Positions 21,101 through 28,341 of a stretch of 64,000 nt of DNA are shown piece by piece (position 1 is the first letter of the stretch; the number at the start of each line of letters is the position of its first letter). Origin of the DNA: Butyrivibrio sp. VCD2006 (lineage in GTDB: Bacteria > Bacillota > Clostridia > Lachnospirales > Lachnospiraceae); NCBI RefSeq assembly GCF_000423925.1, contig NZ_AUIX01000008.1:1-64000 (forward strand), written 5' to 3'. Position numbers and translations under genes: made by a program. The notes beneath the pieces are model-generated. The model worked only from the letters and a program-made list of their open reading frames with translations, was not told the origin of the DNA and did no database searches.

Positions 21101-22223
21101 AACATGGATCAGCAATTCAGCACCGCTTCTGTTCAGCACACCTACTCAGAAGAAGGGTGCTTATGACAAGGTTATCCAGGCATATACAGAGACATTTGGA
21201 ACACCTACATCTCAGTACACACCTCAGCCTACACCTACACCTACTCCTGATCCGGAACCTGAGCCGGAGCCGGAACCTCAGCCTGAGAATCCTCAGCCTG
21301 AAAATCCTCAGCCCGAAGAGCCTCAGAACGAGGGTGATACACATGATGTAGCTTACATCGCAGATGGTTGGTACTATGTAAAGAACTTCAATTCTCAGAA
21401 GTACCTTTCCGTTGAAAATAACACAGTTGATGGTTGGGTAAGCGTATGCATCAACAGCGGCACTGGTGTTGACGGTCAGAAGTGGTATGTAACAAACACA
21501 GATGATGGTTATATCAATCTCACAAGTAAGCTCGGAAACGTAATGCTTGACGTTGCTAACGGTGAGAATGAAGATGGCGCAAATGTAGGAATTTATCAGG
21601 GCTACGGTGGAAATGCTCAGAAGTTTGTTATTAAGAAGACAGACAACGATGGCTACTACACAATCGCTACAAAGTGCTCTGATTCTACAAAGGTACTTGA
21701 TGTTTACCAGAAGAAGACTGACGATGGTACAAATGTATGCCAGTGGTCTTACAACGGTGGAAGAAATCAGCTTTGGCAGTTTGAGAAGATTGATGACAAC
21801 AGCCAGCCCGGAACAGGAAGTCAGGAAGAGCCTGTAGTCGAGGAGCCTACAGAGGATCCTCAGCCTGTAGATCCCGAGCCGACTCCTGTTGATCCTGAGC
21901 CTACACCTGTAGATCCTCAGCCTTCTGTTGAAACAGGCGCACTTGATCTTGAGTATTCAATCAACAGCTGGGGCAGCGGATATCAGGTAAGCTTCAAGGT
22001 AGTCAACAATTCCGGAAGTGATGTTAATACATGGACATTAAAGCTTAACAAGAATGAGATTAACATCGGATCAAGCTGGAATGTAAATGTTGTTGAAGAT
22101 GGTGATTATTATGTAATAACACCTGTAGCATGGAACTCTTACATTGCAAATGGACAGAGTATTGAGTTTGGTGCTCTTGGCAACGGACAGATTGGTAACA
22201 CACTTAACTATAGTGTTAACTAA
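18114..22223 (+). CDS. Secreted modular xylanase/arabinosidase GH43-CBM6-CBM-GH10-CBM13-CBM2 (1369 aa)
   Basis: A signal peptide (1 to about 30) leads into a GH43 catalytic domain with base Asp53, Asp183 and acid Glu239. A CBM6-like module follows (about 370-487), then a Gly-Asn-Gln linker, a second beta-sandwich module (about 527-644; VECENM start and DAYLDYLTWD end, possibly a CBM36/60-like xylan binder) and another such linker. The GH10 xylanase (about 673-1020) has Glu842 (WDVANEVL) and Glu952 (ITEMDI). A Pro/Glu/Thr linker joins a ricin-type CBM13 (about 1079-1228), another linker, and a C-terminal CBM2-like module. There is no dockerin, sortase signal or SLH domain, so it is probably released. 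One enzyme could cut the xylan chain and its arabinose/xylose ends. The ATG at 18114 is chosen for the signal peptide and the GGGGAAGG before it. Confidence 0.93.
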   Translation: MKKHLAFLLSLVMVGGLITGNGATASAASVVNGSYVKGDNENNPVVTQNYGADPGVLVYNDTVYIYATNDSQELTGNNENTYAKIDTLNCYSSKDLVNWTDHGSFKIAGSSGAARWAKNSWAPCIACKKINGKDKFFLYFANNGSGIGVLTADSPTGPWKDPIGKALITGSTPGCSGVTWMFDPSVLVDSDGTGYLYFGGGIPNNQYAHPKTARVIKLGSDMTSVSGSAATIDAPYLFEDSGINKIGNTYYYSYCSNWNCSNGFNNAAIEYMTSSSPMGPFTYQGEVMKNPGVFFSGSTGNNHHAIFEFGGNYYLAYHTRSVESKLIGKSLGYRTTQIDKLTVNNGKISSLTPTMSGVSQTSYVDPYSAVQAETMFTQSGIRVSGNGDGTAWVDNISNGDYTKVKGVNFSKGLSSITVSVNSRGTGTIQVRDGSPSGSLLGTINLSDTNNKNTEFTGTMKNVTGVKNICFVFNGSFEFDYWKATAQGETAGGGNQGGNEGGNQGGNQGGNQGGNQGGNESAATNNNKVECENMTKSGQYTGTISSPFSGAALYANNDTVSFDQYFAYGTHNFTLRGCSNNSNMAKVVLKIGGETKGTFYYGDEYPAEYTIENVSHATGATTVELTVTSDDGTWDAYLDYLTWDNGSGASAGNQGGNQGGNQGGSQGGNQGQALNPSDLTLLNTYGQTYGYSGTCINLYQLRDANTLELIKKNYNSITLENEMKPDALLGSSARLISVAEAKNRGYYIPDGYRESTVPQINFNTVDEVMKICYNNGIRMRAHTLVWHSQTPSWFFRNGYAGNGSFVNSSTMDARLEMYVKTVMNHVYLSEYGSVVYAWDVANEVLHANNSGWEAVYGSNKTNATYVKKAFNFAYQTLDYFNLTDSVSLFYNDYNTYIEADKVVQLVNYINSDKKICSGVGMQSHLGTNYPSVDFYISALKKFLNAGFEVQITEMDITNKGDSDLSSYAYNLYKQINALKKNGGKITSITWWGLSDQVTWISNSAPLLFSTPTQKKGAYDKVIQAYTETFGTPTSQYTPQPTPTPTPDPEPEPEPEPQPENPQPENPQPEEPQNEGDTHDVAYIADGWYYVKNFNSQKYLSVENNTVDGWVSVCINSGTGVDGQKWYVTNTDDGYINLTSKLGNVMLDVANGENEDGANVGIYQGYGGNAQKFVIKKTDNDGYYTIATKCSDSTKVLDVYQKKTDDGTNVCQWSYNGGRNQLWQFEKIDDNSQPGTGSQEEPVVEEPTEDPQPVDPEPTPVDPEPTPVDPQPSVETGALDLEYSINSWGSGYQVSFKVVNNSGSDVNTWTLKLNKNEINIGSSWNVNVVEDGDYYVITPVAWNSYIANGQSIEFGALGNGQIGNTLNYSVN

Positions 22224-22266
22224 GTAGATATATATTTCCCTCCCTTATTGGAAATATTATCAATAG

Positions 22267-22297
22267 GACCTTCCCCTATCGTGGGGAAGGTCTTTTT
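22267..22297 (+). terminator. Terminator after the xylanase gene
   Basis: GACCTTCCCC (22267-22276) pairs perfectly with GGGGAAGGTC (22283-22292), followed by TTTTT. Confidence 0.9.
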
Positions 22298-22307
22298 CTA
22301 CAGCCTG

Positions 22308-22336
22308 ATGCCGGTTCTATATGAGCCGGCATTTTT
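22308..22336 (+). terminator. Second terminator hairpin after the xylanase gene
   Basis: ATGCCGG (22308-22314) pairs with CCGGCAT (22326-22332) with a partly paired interior, followed by TTTTT. It backs up the terminator 10 bases upstream. Confidence 0.7.
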
Positions 22337-22369
22337 GCAACTCATGGATGAAAAAATTTAAAAAAATAA

Positions 22370-22409
22370 TTAGCACTCACTTGACAAGAGTGCTGACAAG
22401 TGTTATAAC
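22370..22409 (+). promoter_or_regulatory. CIRCE operator overlapping the hsp20 promoter
   Basis: TTAGCACTC (22370-22378), nine bases, GAGTGCTGA (22388-22396): one mismatch from the CIRCE consensus bound by HrcA. The spacer contains a perfect -35 TTGACA (22381-22386), and TATAAC (22404-22409) follows after exactly 17 bases. Repressor binding would cover the -35. The gene is thus predicted to be released on heat or protein-folding stress. Confidence 0.88.
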
Positions 22410-22506
22410 AGTTATAGAACAAGGGAACAGAAATAATAAAACTTACAAGTCTTGTTCCACTGCTCATAGTTTAAAATCCATTTACATATAGAAGGAGGTA
22501 ATTATT

Positions 22507-22956
22507 ATGTTGTTTCCTAGTATTTTTGAAGAAAATTTGTTTGATAACTGGTTTGATTTCCCGATGATGAATGATTTTGATAACACCGAGAGAAAACTGT
22601 ATGGCAGACATGCCGACAGACTGATGAAGACAGATGTGCATGACAATGAGGATCATTATGAAGTAGATATCGATCTACCCGGATTTAAGAAGGAAGAGAT
22701 CAATCTTGAACTCAATAATGGTTACCTTACAGTAAGTGCTACCAAGGGACTTGATAAGGATGAGAAGGATCATAAGGGCAAGATCATCAGACAGGAGCGC
22801 TACAGCGGATCCATGCAGAGAAGCTTCTATGTTGGAGATAACCTTACTGAGGAAGATATCAAGGCTACCTTCAAGCACGGAGTACTCAGCCTTAATGTTC
22901 CCAAGAAGGAACAGGCTAAGGTTCCTGAGAAGAAGACGATAATGATTGAAGGCTAA
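22507..22956 (+). CDS. hsp20: Small heat-shock protein Hsp20 (149 aa)
   Basis: An alpha-crystallin domain (KTDVHDNEDHYEVDIDLPG through GVLSLNVPK) and a short C-terminal tail. It forms oligomers that hold unfolding proteins. AGGAGG precedes the ATG. Its promoter carries a CIRCE element, so HrcA control is expected; in many Firmicutes hsp20 genes are controlled in other ways. The last 30 bases of the gene are duplicated just downstream. Confidence 0.95.
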   Translation: MLFPSIFEENLFDNWFDFPMMNDFDNTERKLYGRHADRLMKTDVHDNEDHYEVDIDLPGFKKEEINLELNNGYLTVSATKGLDKDEKDHKGKIIRQERYSGSMQRSFYVGDNLTEEDIKATFKHGVLSLNVPKKEQAKVPEKKTIMIEG

Positions 22957-22999
22957 CACTTTTTGAGAAGAAGATGATAATCCTTAAAGGCTAACACTT
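22927..22999 (+). repeat. Tandem duplication of the hsp20 3' end
   Basis: The 35 bases at 22927-22961, which span the last codons and the stop, recur at 22965-22999 with four differences. Both end in GGCTAACACTT. The second copy is outside the reading frame and looks like a decayed slippage duplication. Confidence 0.75.
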
Positions 23000-23064
23000 C
23001 CTTTATAGAAAATTTATGCATTCTTTAACATTATTTAAATATATATCAGTTTGAGTTAATGAAG

Positions 23065-23117
23065 CACCGACCCTTCTAGTGGTAGAATAAACTATATCAC
23101 TAAGGATCGGTGTTTTT
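23065..23117 (+). terminator. Large hairpin with T5 abutting the next start codon
   Basis: CACCGA (23065-23070) pairs with TCGGTG (23107-23112). The arms extend inwards (CCCTT with AAGG, TAGTG with CACTA), and five Ts follow directly before the ATG at 23118. It probably terminates hsp20 transcripts. The only Shine-Dalgarno-like AAGGA for the next gene lies in the 3' arm, so the same fold could also block translation. Confidence 0.65.
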
Positions 23118-25622
23118 ATGACTAAGCAGTCAACCTTATCAAAAATACGTACTGTATTTATATTGCTTAGTATCATTTGTCTTTTTGTTGCAGTAGTATT
23201 TATGCGACAGTTCGTTTCGACAGATGAGGATTCCTCGATGAGTGGTCCTGTTTACAAAGGAGAGGTCCAACATCGAGTTCTTTTGCTGTGCTCTTATACT
23301 TCTCAATATTATACATTTGAACCATCTATAGAAGGACTGAAGAATAGTCTTGATCCAAACGGAATTGAATTTGATGTAATGTTTATGGATGCAAAAAAGC
23401 ATGCATCCAATCAGGACGTTGAGACCTTTCATGATTATTTCATCCAAAGGGTTAATATAAAAACTGATTATGATGGTGTGATACTGGCAGATGATGAGGC
23501 TGTTAAATTTGCAATGAAATACAAGGAAGAACTGTTTACGGATATTCCTATAGTATTCTTTGCTGTAAACAACATGACTCTGTCTCAGATGGCAGTCGAG
23601 CGATATGACATGTATGGATTCTATGAAAATGACTATCTTATGGACACCATAGAACTTTCCATGAGACTGTTGCCTGACAGGAAAAAGTATTATGCGATAC
23701 ATGACAATTCACCTGCCGGTCTTGCTGATATGGTGCTTTATAACCGCGCAAAGAATAAGCATAGTGACTACCAGTTTAACGAAATAAATGTTGCCAAGAT
23801 ACCGTTTGAAAAGCTATATGAGGAACTTAAATCTATTCCAAATGATGCTGTTTTGATATATATGACCTGTTTTAAGGACTCAAGCGGTGTTGTTCATTCA
23901 ACAAATGAGATGACAAATATCATAACCAATAATGTCAAGTTGCCTATTATGCGCAATTTCGCAAGTGGCTATGTGGACGGGGTACTTGGCAGTATTGGTA
24001 TGGATTTTACTGCGCAGAGTTATGCTGCCGGGGCATTAATGGCCAACATTTTGGCAAGAAATCCTGTTGAGGATAATTATCTTTCAATTGATACAACATA
24101 TAGTTCTGAATTTGATTATTCACTAATCAAGAAATTTGATATTGATGAAAAAGCCATACCTGATGATGCTGTGATTTTTAACAGGCCACGAACTTTTATT
24201 GACATGTATGGCAATATTCTTCCATCAGTTGGAATGATCTTTTTGTCTATGATATTCCTACTTTTGTCGGCATACGTGACTGTTCTTGTCGGCAGAGCTA
24301 CAAATTTAGAGCTTCTTAAATCAAAGGAAGAACTTGAAAAATCACAGGAAAAAATCAAGTATCAGGCTGAGCACGATGATTTCCTTGATATTTTGAACAG
24401 AAGAAGTGCCGTAGATTTTCTTAGGGAAAATCTGACACTTAAAAATGTCTATTCAATTCTCATGATTGATATAGATAATTTCAAAGATGTAAATGAAACC
24501 TACGGACATCAGCTGGCGGATGAGATTCTTAAGTATCTTTCACTTTCGCTTGAGGAGATGTCGAATGAAAGGAACTGGATGATCGCCAGGTACGGCGGAG
24601 ATGAATTCCTTGTCATGGTGCCGAAGGAACAGCTTGAAGAGAATTCTGAAACAGTTGTGGAAATCCTGGATCTTTTCAGAACACCGATCCCTGTAGGAGA
24701 TGAGACGATTATCATGTCCTGTAGTATCGGTATATCTGTATCTGATGGTACAACACTTCCGGATCAGCATATTATAAATGCTGAGATCGCAATGTATGAA
24801 GCTAAGCAGCGGGGACGTGACAAAGCCTTTAGATACTCCGAAGAAATGAAGAAGAGAATTCGTGAGGAAAATAAGGTCAAGGCAAAGATCCTTGAGGCCT
24901 TTGATAATGACGGATTCTATATGGTATATCAGCCTCAGGTTGATGCAGTCACAAAGGAAGTTACCGGTTTTGAAGCTCTTGTTAGAATGAAAGAAGCCGG
25001 TCTCTATCCTAATGTCTTCATCCCGATTGTTGAATCAAGCGGCTGGGTAGGAAGACTTGGAAGGAAAACTACCGAACTGGTAATAAAGCAGCTTGCAAAC
25101 TGGCGTGAAGATGGCTATAAGCTTCATCCTGTGTCTATAAATTTCTCAAGCAATCAGATTGGCGATACCGGATATGTAGACTTTATTAAGGACCTTCTTT
25201 CGCGGTATAATATTCCAGGAAGATACGTTGAGATAGAAATAACGGAAGGACTTTTCCTTGAGAGAACCGAGCAGGCTGAGAAATTGTTTGATCAGTTTAA
25301 GGAACTCGGAATCAAGCTTCTCATGGATGATTTCGGTACCGGCTATTCTTCACTGGGGTACCTGACATACATTCCTGTGGATTATGTAAAACTGGATAAA
25401 TCGCTTGTGGACAGCTATCTTGTTGAAGGAAAAGATGCTTTCATTAAGGATGTCATTCAGCTTGTGCATGATATTGATAAGCAGGTTATCGTAGAAGGTG
25501 TTGAAGAAAAATGGCAGTACGAAAGACTTCGCCACTTCGGAGCTGACAAGATCCAGGGCTACTACTTCAGCAGACCTGTTATGCCTGACGAGGCCATCGT
25601 CTTTGAAGCGAAGGATAAGTGA
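23118..25622 (+). CDS. Membrane GGDEF-EAL protein with periplasmic-binding-like sensor (834 aa)
   Basis: A membrane helix (about 10-30), an extracytoplasmic ~330-residue domain resembling the ABC_sub_bind family of substrate-binding proteins, and a second helix (about 366-390). A short coiled coil follows, then GGDEF (YGGDEF, residues 492-497) and EAL (Glu619-Ala-Leu621, DDFGTGYSS, VEGVE) domains. Both active sites look intact, so it can in principle make and break cyclic di-GMP. The sensor would bind a small ligand outside the membrane and switch one activity. Whether it is net cyclase or phosphodiesterase cannot be told. The start ATG directly follows a hairpin and T-run. Confidence 0.9.
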   Translation: MTKQSTLSKIRTVFILLSIICLFVAVVFMRQFVSTDEDSSMSGPVYKGEVQHRVLLLCSYTSQYYTFEPSIEGLKNSLDPNGIEFDVMFMDAKKHASNQDVETFHDYFIQRVNIKTDYDGVILADDEAVKFAMKYKEELFTDIPIVFFAVNNMTLSQMAVERYDMYGFYENDYLMDTIELSMRLLPDRKKYYAIHDNSPAGLADMVLYNRAKNKHSDYQFNEINVAKIPFEKLYEELKSIPNDAVLIYMTCFKDSSGVVHSTNEMTNIITNNVKLPIMRNFASGYVDGVLGSIGMDFTAQSYAAGALMANILARNPVEDNYLSIDTTYSSEFDYSLIKKFDIDEKAIPDDAVIFNRPRTFIDMYGNILPSVGMIFLSMIFLLLSAYVTVLVGRATNLELLKSKEELEKSQEKIKYQAEHDDFLDILNRRSAVDFLRENLTLKNVYSILMIDIDNFKDVNETYGHQLADEILKYLSLSLEEMSNERNWMIARYGGDEFLVMVPKEQLEENSETVVEILDLFRTPIPVGDETIIMSCSIGISVSDGTTLPDQHIINAEIAMYEAKQRGRDKAFRYSEEMKKRIREENKVKAKILEAFDNDGFYMVYQPQVDAVTKEVTGFEALVRMKEAGLYPNVFIPIVESSGWVGRLGRKTTELVIKQLANWREDGYKLHPVSINFSSNQIGDTGYVDFIKDLLSRYNIPGRYVEIEITEGLFLERTEQAEKLFDQFKELGIKLLMDDFGTGYSSLGYLTYIPVDYVKLDKSLVDSYLVEGKDAFIKDVIQLVHDIDKQVIVEGVEEKWQYERLRHFGADKIQGYYFSRPVMPDEAIVFEAKDK

Positions 25623-25648
25623 GGGAAATAAAAAAGCGGGAGAATACT

Positions 25649-26860
25649 GTGAAAAAAGAATTTGATTGGGAGCAGACAAGACAAAAGCTCTTTAAAATGG
25701 TATCTGTCGGATACCTGGGGGATTCCATAAGTATAGGATATGATATCTTGGGAACGGTAGCGCTAATACTCAATTTGGCAGCTGCCTTCCTTTCTACGTT
25801 CGCAAATCTCAAGGCTTCCTACGGTGGAGTGTTTGATGAGATTGAAAGATGGACAGTTCTGTTTTTTGCCATTGACTATATACTGCGACTAGTCTGTGCA
25901 AAGTGCCTTTTTCCTGACAGGTCTGAGTCCGTGGCGGTGCTGAGGTTCATCTTTTCACTTGCGGGCATAATCGATCTTCTTAGTTTTCTTCCATATTATT
26001 TGCCGATATTTTTCCCTGCCGGAGCAGCTGCCTTCAGGATGTTCAGGGTAGCAAGGATTTTCAGACTCTTTAGAATAAATGCCTACTATGATTCACTAAA
26101 TGTAATCACCGAGGTCATAAAAAGCAAGGCACAGCAGCTTTTATCATCAATGTTTATCATAGCTGTCATGATGCTTGCATCAAGTCTATGCATGTATTCA
26201 TTGGAGCACGATGCTCAGCCGGATGTTTTTGAAAATGCTTTTTCCGGCATCTGGTGGTCTGCTTCAACGCTATTAACTGTTGGCTATGGAGACATTTATC
26301 CTGTTACTGCTATGGGACAATTTTTTGGAATTTTGCTGGCATTTCTCGGAGTAGGAATGGTTGCAATCCCTACAGGTATTATTTCCGCCGGATTCGTCGA
26401 GCAATACTCCAAGCTTAAGCATATGGGAGACTATTCCAAGTCAATAGATATGCATTTTATTAAAGTACAGTTGTCCATGAAGGATAAATGGGTTGATAAG
26501 AAAATAAGAGACATTGATCTTCCGCATGGTGCACTTATTGCAATGATACAGAGGCAGGGTAACACAATAATTCCTAATGGGAATGTAATCCTTGAATCCG
26601 GCGATAAAGTGATAATCGGCGCTGAGGCCATAAAAAATGATATCCCGATGCATCTTAAGGAAGTTACTCTTGGTGAAACACATCCATGGTGCAATAAGTT
26701 TATTAGAGACCTGGATTTCCCCAGGCAGACGATTCTTTTATCTATTAAGAGGGGCGCTCGTACTGTGATTCCCAAAGGCGGAGTCAAGCTCCAGAAGGGT
26801 GATACAATTGTTGTTATTTCCAGGGTACACCTTCCTGATGAGGATGAAGTTTTGGTATGA
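25649..26860 (+). CDS. Voltage-gated-type K+ channel with RCK C-domains (403 aa)
   Basis: A six-helix channel. The S4-like segment FRMFRVARIFRLFRINAY has Arg every third or fourth residue, and the pore loop holds the selectivity filter TVGYGD (Thr210-Asp215). The cytoplasmic tail has two TrkA_C/RCK_C-like units (about 275-335 and 345-403) rather than a complete RCK with a Rossmann domain. The GTG at 25649, after GCGGGAGA, is preferred over the GTG at 25619, which overlaps the upstream stop. It sits 26 bases after the GGDEF-EAL gene and is probably cotranscribed. The TrkA_C pair could bind cyclic di-AMP or another ligand; that is inference. Confidence 0.88.
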   Translation: MKKEFDWEQTRQKLFKMVSVGYLGDSISIGYDILGTVALILNLAAAFLSTFANLKASYGGVFDEIERWTVLFFAIDYILRLVCAKCLFPDRSESVAVLRFIFSLAGIIDLLSFLPYYLPIFFPAGAAAFRMFRVARIFRLFRINAYYDSLNVITEVIKSKAQQLLSSMFIIAVMMLASSLCMYSLEHDAQPDVFENAFSGIWWSASTLLTVGYGDIYPVTAMGQFFGILLAFLGVGMVAIPTGIISAGFVEQYSKLKHMGDYSKSIDMHFIKVQLSMKDKWVDKKIRDIDLPHGALIAMIQRQGNTIIPNGNVILESGDKVIIGAEAIKNDIPMHLKEVTLGETHPWCNKFIRDLDFPRQTILLSIKRGARTVIPKGGVKLQKGDTIVVISRVHLPDEDEVLV

Positions 26861-26982
26861 TAAAAACTTGTGTAGACTATTTGATGGACATGAAGTGATA
26901 GTCTGATGTAGAAATTTGAAACTAATTCAGATCGATTCAGTTATTTCTGAAACGCTGTGCAATCTTCGAGGGGGAGATGTGT

Positions 26983-27618
26983 ATGGAAAAGACAAAAGAA
27001 CTTTACATGGATAATAAGAAGGAAAAGGCAAAAGAAGCCTTGAAAATGGCTGATCAGTTTATTAAGGATCAGGGACTTACGGGCAAGAATGCAATTCATT
27101 TAAGACTTCTTGCTGAGGAAGCCATTGGCATGGTCAGGGCCATGACAAATGATTACAGGGCACTTTTCTGGATGGAGAGAGAGGCTGATAAATTTAATGT
27201 AAAGCTTCTCGCCAAGACACCTATGAATATTGAAAAGAAGGAAGAATTATTATCCGTTTCATCTTCAGGAAAAAATTCTCTGGCCAAGGGCTTTATGGGA
27301 AAAATAGGAGACATGATCGAGAATGGCCTCATGAATTTCGATGAGCTCATGAAAATCCATCAGGAAGAAGATTGCGATGATCTTAGATATGGATTTGTCG
27401 TAATGGGAGCTCCCGGAGAATTCCCTGTAGTGGAGGATCCGCTTGTATGGTCCCTCAGCTCCTATAAGGAAGCAATTTACGATAATGGCGAATCCGGAGA
27501 TGGATTTGAGGATGCCTGCGATGAACTTGAAAAATCAATAGTTGCAAGTATCGCTAAGGATGTTATTGTTGGTGTTAAAAAGGACAGAGTGGATATGACA
27601 ATTTCCTGGTCCGCATAA
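26983..27618 (+). CDS. Hypothetical cytoplasmic protein with a possible HATPase-like N-terminus (211 aa)
   Basis: Not firmly recognised. A helical N-terminus rich in Lys (KELYMDNKKEKAKEALKMAD) is followed by HLRLLAEEAIGMVRAM, which resembles the N-box helix of GHKL/anti-sigma-factor ATPases, but no glycine-rich G1 or G2 box is obvious. The C-terminal part is acidic and ends VDMTISW, like the last strand of that fold. No signal peptide or membrane helix. The ATG at 26983 has GGGGAG at 26971-26976; the ATG at 26977 is too close. It stands alone between the K+ channel and a bidirectional terminator. Confidence 0.7.
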   Translation: MEKTKELYMDNKKEKAKEALKMADQFIKDQGLTGKNAIHLRLLAEEAIGMVRAMTNDYRALFWMEREADKFNVKLLAKTPMNIEKKEELLSVSSSGKNSLAKGFMGKIGDMIENGLMNFDELMKIHQEEDCDDLRYGFVVMGAPGEFPVVEDPLVWSLSSYKEAIYDNGESGDGFEDACDELEKSIVASIAKDVIVGVKKDRVDMTISWSA

Positions 27619-27641
27619 ACACATTTTGAGAAAAACAAAAA

Positions 27642-27690
27642 ATGTAGCAGATCATACTCCGCGGAGATATGATTCTGCTACATATTTTTT
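27642..27690. terminator. Bidirectional terminator
   Basis: ATGTAGCAG (27642-27650) pairs with CTGCTACAT (27675-27683), with a further paired interior (CTCCGCGGAG centre). A-rich sequence on the left and a T-run on the right let it work on both strands. It overlaps the 3' end of the radical SAM gene on the minus strand. Confidence 0.85.
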
Positions 27691-28341
27691 TGCTGCATTC
27701 AGATAGGCGTCCATTTCTTCTTTTGAAGGTGAAGATAAGCCCTTATCCGGCACGGTATCGCGCTCTGTAAACTGCTGGATATAATATGCTTTTGCACCCT
27801 GTATCCATTTTCCGATAGCATCAAAATCATCGATGGTGTGGAGCTGCTTTATGGCTGTTGTACGAAATTCGTAATCGATATTCGAGTTCATTATGGTGTT
27901 TATACTCTCGGATATTATATTTGTATCTATATCGGAAAAACCTGAGGTTCTGGCATATTTTTCTTTGGAATTTTTTATATCCATAGCGATATAATCCAAA
28001 AGCTTATCATTTAGAAGATCCTTTATTACATCCGGGTGATTCCCGTTAGTGTCTAGTTTAACAAGAAATCCCATTTCCTTTATTCCGGATATAAGCTCCT
28101 TAAGGGAGGAATGAAGACAAGGCTCGCCGCCTGTTATTACGACTCCATCAAGGAGTCCTTTTCTTTTTTCAAGGAATGAAAAAAGCTCGTTATCATCCAA
28201 AAGAGGTGCCATGCTGCCGTTTACAAGTTCATAATTATGGCAAAAAGGACAGCAAAAATCGCAACCGCCTAAAAAGACGGTTGCGGCTACTTTTGATGGA
28301 TAATCGAGTAATGTCATTTTTTGTAATCCATGAATTTTCAT
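27652..28341 (-). CDS. Radical SAM activating enzyme, NrdG2/PflA-like (229 aa)
   Basis: The radical SAM cysteine motif is C-x3-C-x2-C (Cys26, Cys30, Cys33 in GGCDFCCPFCHN), with GGEP (VVITGGEPCLH) and the rest of a ~230-residue TIM-like fold. It matches the anaerobic ribonucleotide reductase activating protein subfamily (TIGR02495-like, from memory), which installs a glycyl radical on a partner enzyme. No such partner lies in the window. It overlaps the ECF gene upstream by four bases (ATGA), so the two are cotranscribed. Confidence 0.88.
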   Translation of the reverse strand: MKIHGLQKMTLLDYPSKVAATVFLGGCDFCCPFCHNYELVNGSMAPLLDDNELFSFLEKRKGLLDGVVITGGEPCLHSSLKELISGIKEMGFLVKLDTNGNHPDVIKDLLNDKLLDYIAMDIKNSKEKYARTSGFSDIDTNIISESINTIMNSNIDYEFRTTAIKQLHTIDDFDAIGKWIQGAKAYYIQQFTERDTVPDKGLSSPSKEEMDAYLNAAKKYVAESYLRGV

